Part shown: positions 19,814 to 20,166 of the stretch, in pieces
Position numbering within the stretch: the stretch's first letter is position 1
Layout of the letters: the number at the start of each line of letters is the position of its first letter
Assembly (NCBI GenBank): GCA_016290335.1
Contig: JAEETM010000061.1
Location: 1 to 20,166, forward strand
Reading direction: 5' to 3'
Source of the DNA: Treponema sp.
GTDB lineage: Bacteria > Spirochaetota > Spirochaetia > Treponematales > Treponemataceae
Length of the DNA stretch: 20,166 nt
Translations under genes and position numbers: made by a program
Notes under the pieces: model-generated
Told to the model about the DNA's origin: nothing
Seen by the model: the letters and a program-made list of their open reading frames with translations, nothing else
Databases searched by the model: none

Positions 19814-19852
19814 AAAATAGCGCTTCTGCAAATTAAGCAAGAGCGCTATTTT
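19814..19852. terminator. Bidirectional terminator between maf and the minus-strand gene
   Basis: AAAATAGCGCT (19814-19824) pairs perfectly with AGCGCTATTTT (19842-19852). The A-run on one side and T-run on the other allow use from both strands, which suits the convergent genes around it. Confidence 0.85.
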
Positions 19853-19906
19853 AATTTTACAAAATCGTTTTTAACGTATTTACGGGCTGTTAAAATGAGA
19901 TTATTT

Positions 19907-20166
19907 TCACTGTTTCGGTGCTCCGCAGCCTATGCAGAATTGTCCCTGATTCGCCGTTCCGCAGTTGGGGCAGGTCCAGCTTCCTACGTTTGCCTGTTGC
20001 GGATAACCCTGTTGCGGCATTTGTCCGGGGTAACCCTGCTGTTGCGGGTAACCCTGCTGTGGCATCTGTCCGGGGTAACCCTGCTGTTGCGGATAACCCT
20101 GCTGTGGCATCTGTCCGGGGTAACCCTGCTGTTGCGGATAACCCTGCTGCGGATCGCCCTGTTGCG
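19907..20166 (-). CDS. C-terminal part of a QGYPQQ-repeat protein with terminal zinc ribbon (5' end outside window)
   Basis: The minus-strand frame is open from the window edge (20166) to TGA at 19909-19907. The visible 85 residues are a low-complexity tract of Gln, Gly, Tyr, Pro and Met in a 15-residue period ([15 protein letters not shown], three times, 45 bp in DNA). After it comes [20 protein letters not shown] with APKQ at the end, a zinc ribbon with two CxxC pairs. A ribbon of this form (WTCxxCGxxNxGxFCxxCGxxK) is, from memory, the usual C-terminus of the SPFH-domain YdjI-type proteins of Firmicutes, which associate with membranes and PspA-like systems. That assignment needs the missing N-terminus. 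An ATG at 20110 lies inside the repeats and is not a likely true start. Confidence 0.75.
   Translation of the reverse strand, partial: QQGDPQQGYPQQQGYPGQMPQQGYPQQQGYPGQMPQQGYPQQQGYPGQMPQQGYPQQANVGSWTCPNCGTANQGQFCIGCGAPKQ

Noticed and set aside
19980..20166. Regular short DNA repeats that could suggest a CRISPR array
   Set aside because: The repeats are in frame, have no unique spacers, and encode a QGYPQQ-type protein tract that ends in a clear zinc ribbon.

Overview
The window looks like chromosome from a gut-type, diderm Firmicute, most likely a member of the Negativicutes (Acidaminococcus/Phascolarctobacterium-like). This is an inference. It rests on Firmicute-style ribosome binding sites and sigma-A promoters, a PheB-type ACT protein, and a full phosphatidylserine/phosphatidylethanolamine pathway (psd-pssA) beside cell-envelope glycosyltransferases. 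No ribosomal RNA or other marker is present to prove it.

Layout. (1) 1-3013: the end of an unidentified gene, then pheB-like ACT regulator, hom and thrB, a threonine-biosynthesis block. (2) 3138-3214: tRNA-Pro(GGG) with its own promoter and terminator. (3) About 3181-12059: an integrated island of about 8.8 kb. It starts inside the 3' part of the tRNA and ends at an exact 37-bp second copy of that tRNA 3' end. A tyrosine integrase lies next to the tRNA and points towards it. The cargo falls into three groups. The first is an operon of three zinc-ribbon membrane proteins. The second is a run of five or six small genes that resemble orphan immunity or defence-associated proteins, including a multi-CxxC protein, a CPCC-type protein, a helical-repeat protein with a small C-terminal beta domain, and a small HD alarmone hydrolase. 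The third is a stretch of tiny membrane-protein genes punctuated by three copies of a 32-bp hairpin repeat, ending in a membrane-anchored YwqK-type MORN_2 protein. Remnants of other genes lie between these groups. (4) 12060-12865: the original chromosomal tRNA terminator, a decayed alpha/beta hydrolase and a promoter. (5) 12866-19793: housekeeping and envelope genes: an unidentified Cys-pair protein, prfC (release factor 3), a TagA/WecG-type glycosyltransferase, psd and pssA behind a promoter with a structured leader, a membrane GT2 glycosyltransferase, and maf. (6) 19907-20166, minus strand: the C-terminal end of a Q/G/Y/P-repeat protein with a terminal zinc ribbon.

How it fits together. The chromosomal parts are ordinary: homoserine to phosphohomoserine synthesis, translation termination, and PS-to-PE phospholipid and surface-glycan synthesis. 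The island is the unusual part. It carries no recognisable replication, conjugation or phage structural genes, and its integrase consists almost only of the catalytic domain. It may therefore be fixed in place or depend on helper functions. The best candidates for an undescribed system are the zinc-ribbon membrane triad and the hairpin-repeat-punctuated cluster of small genes.
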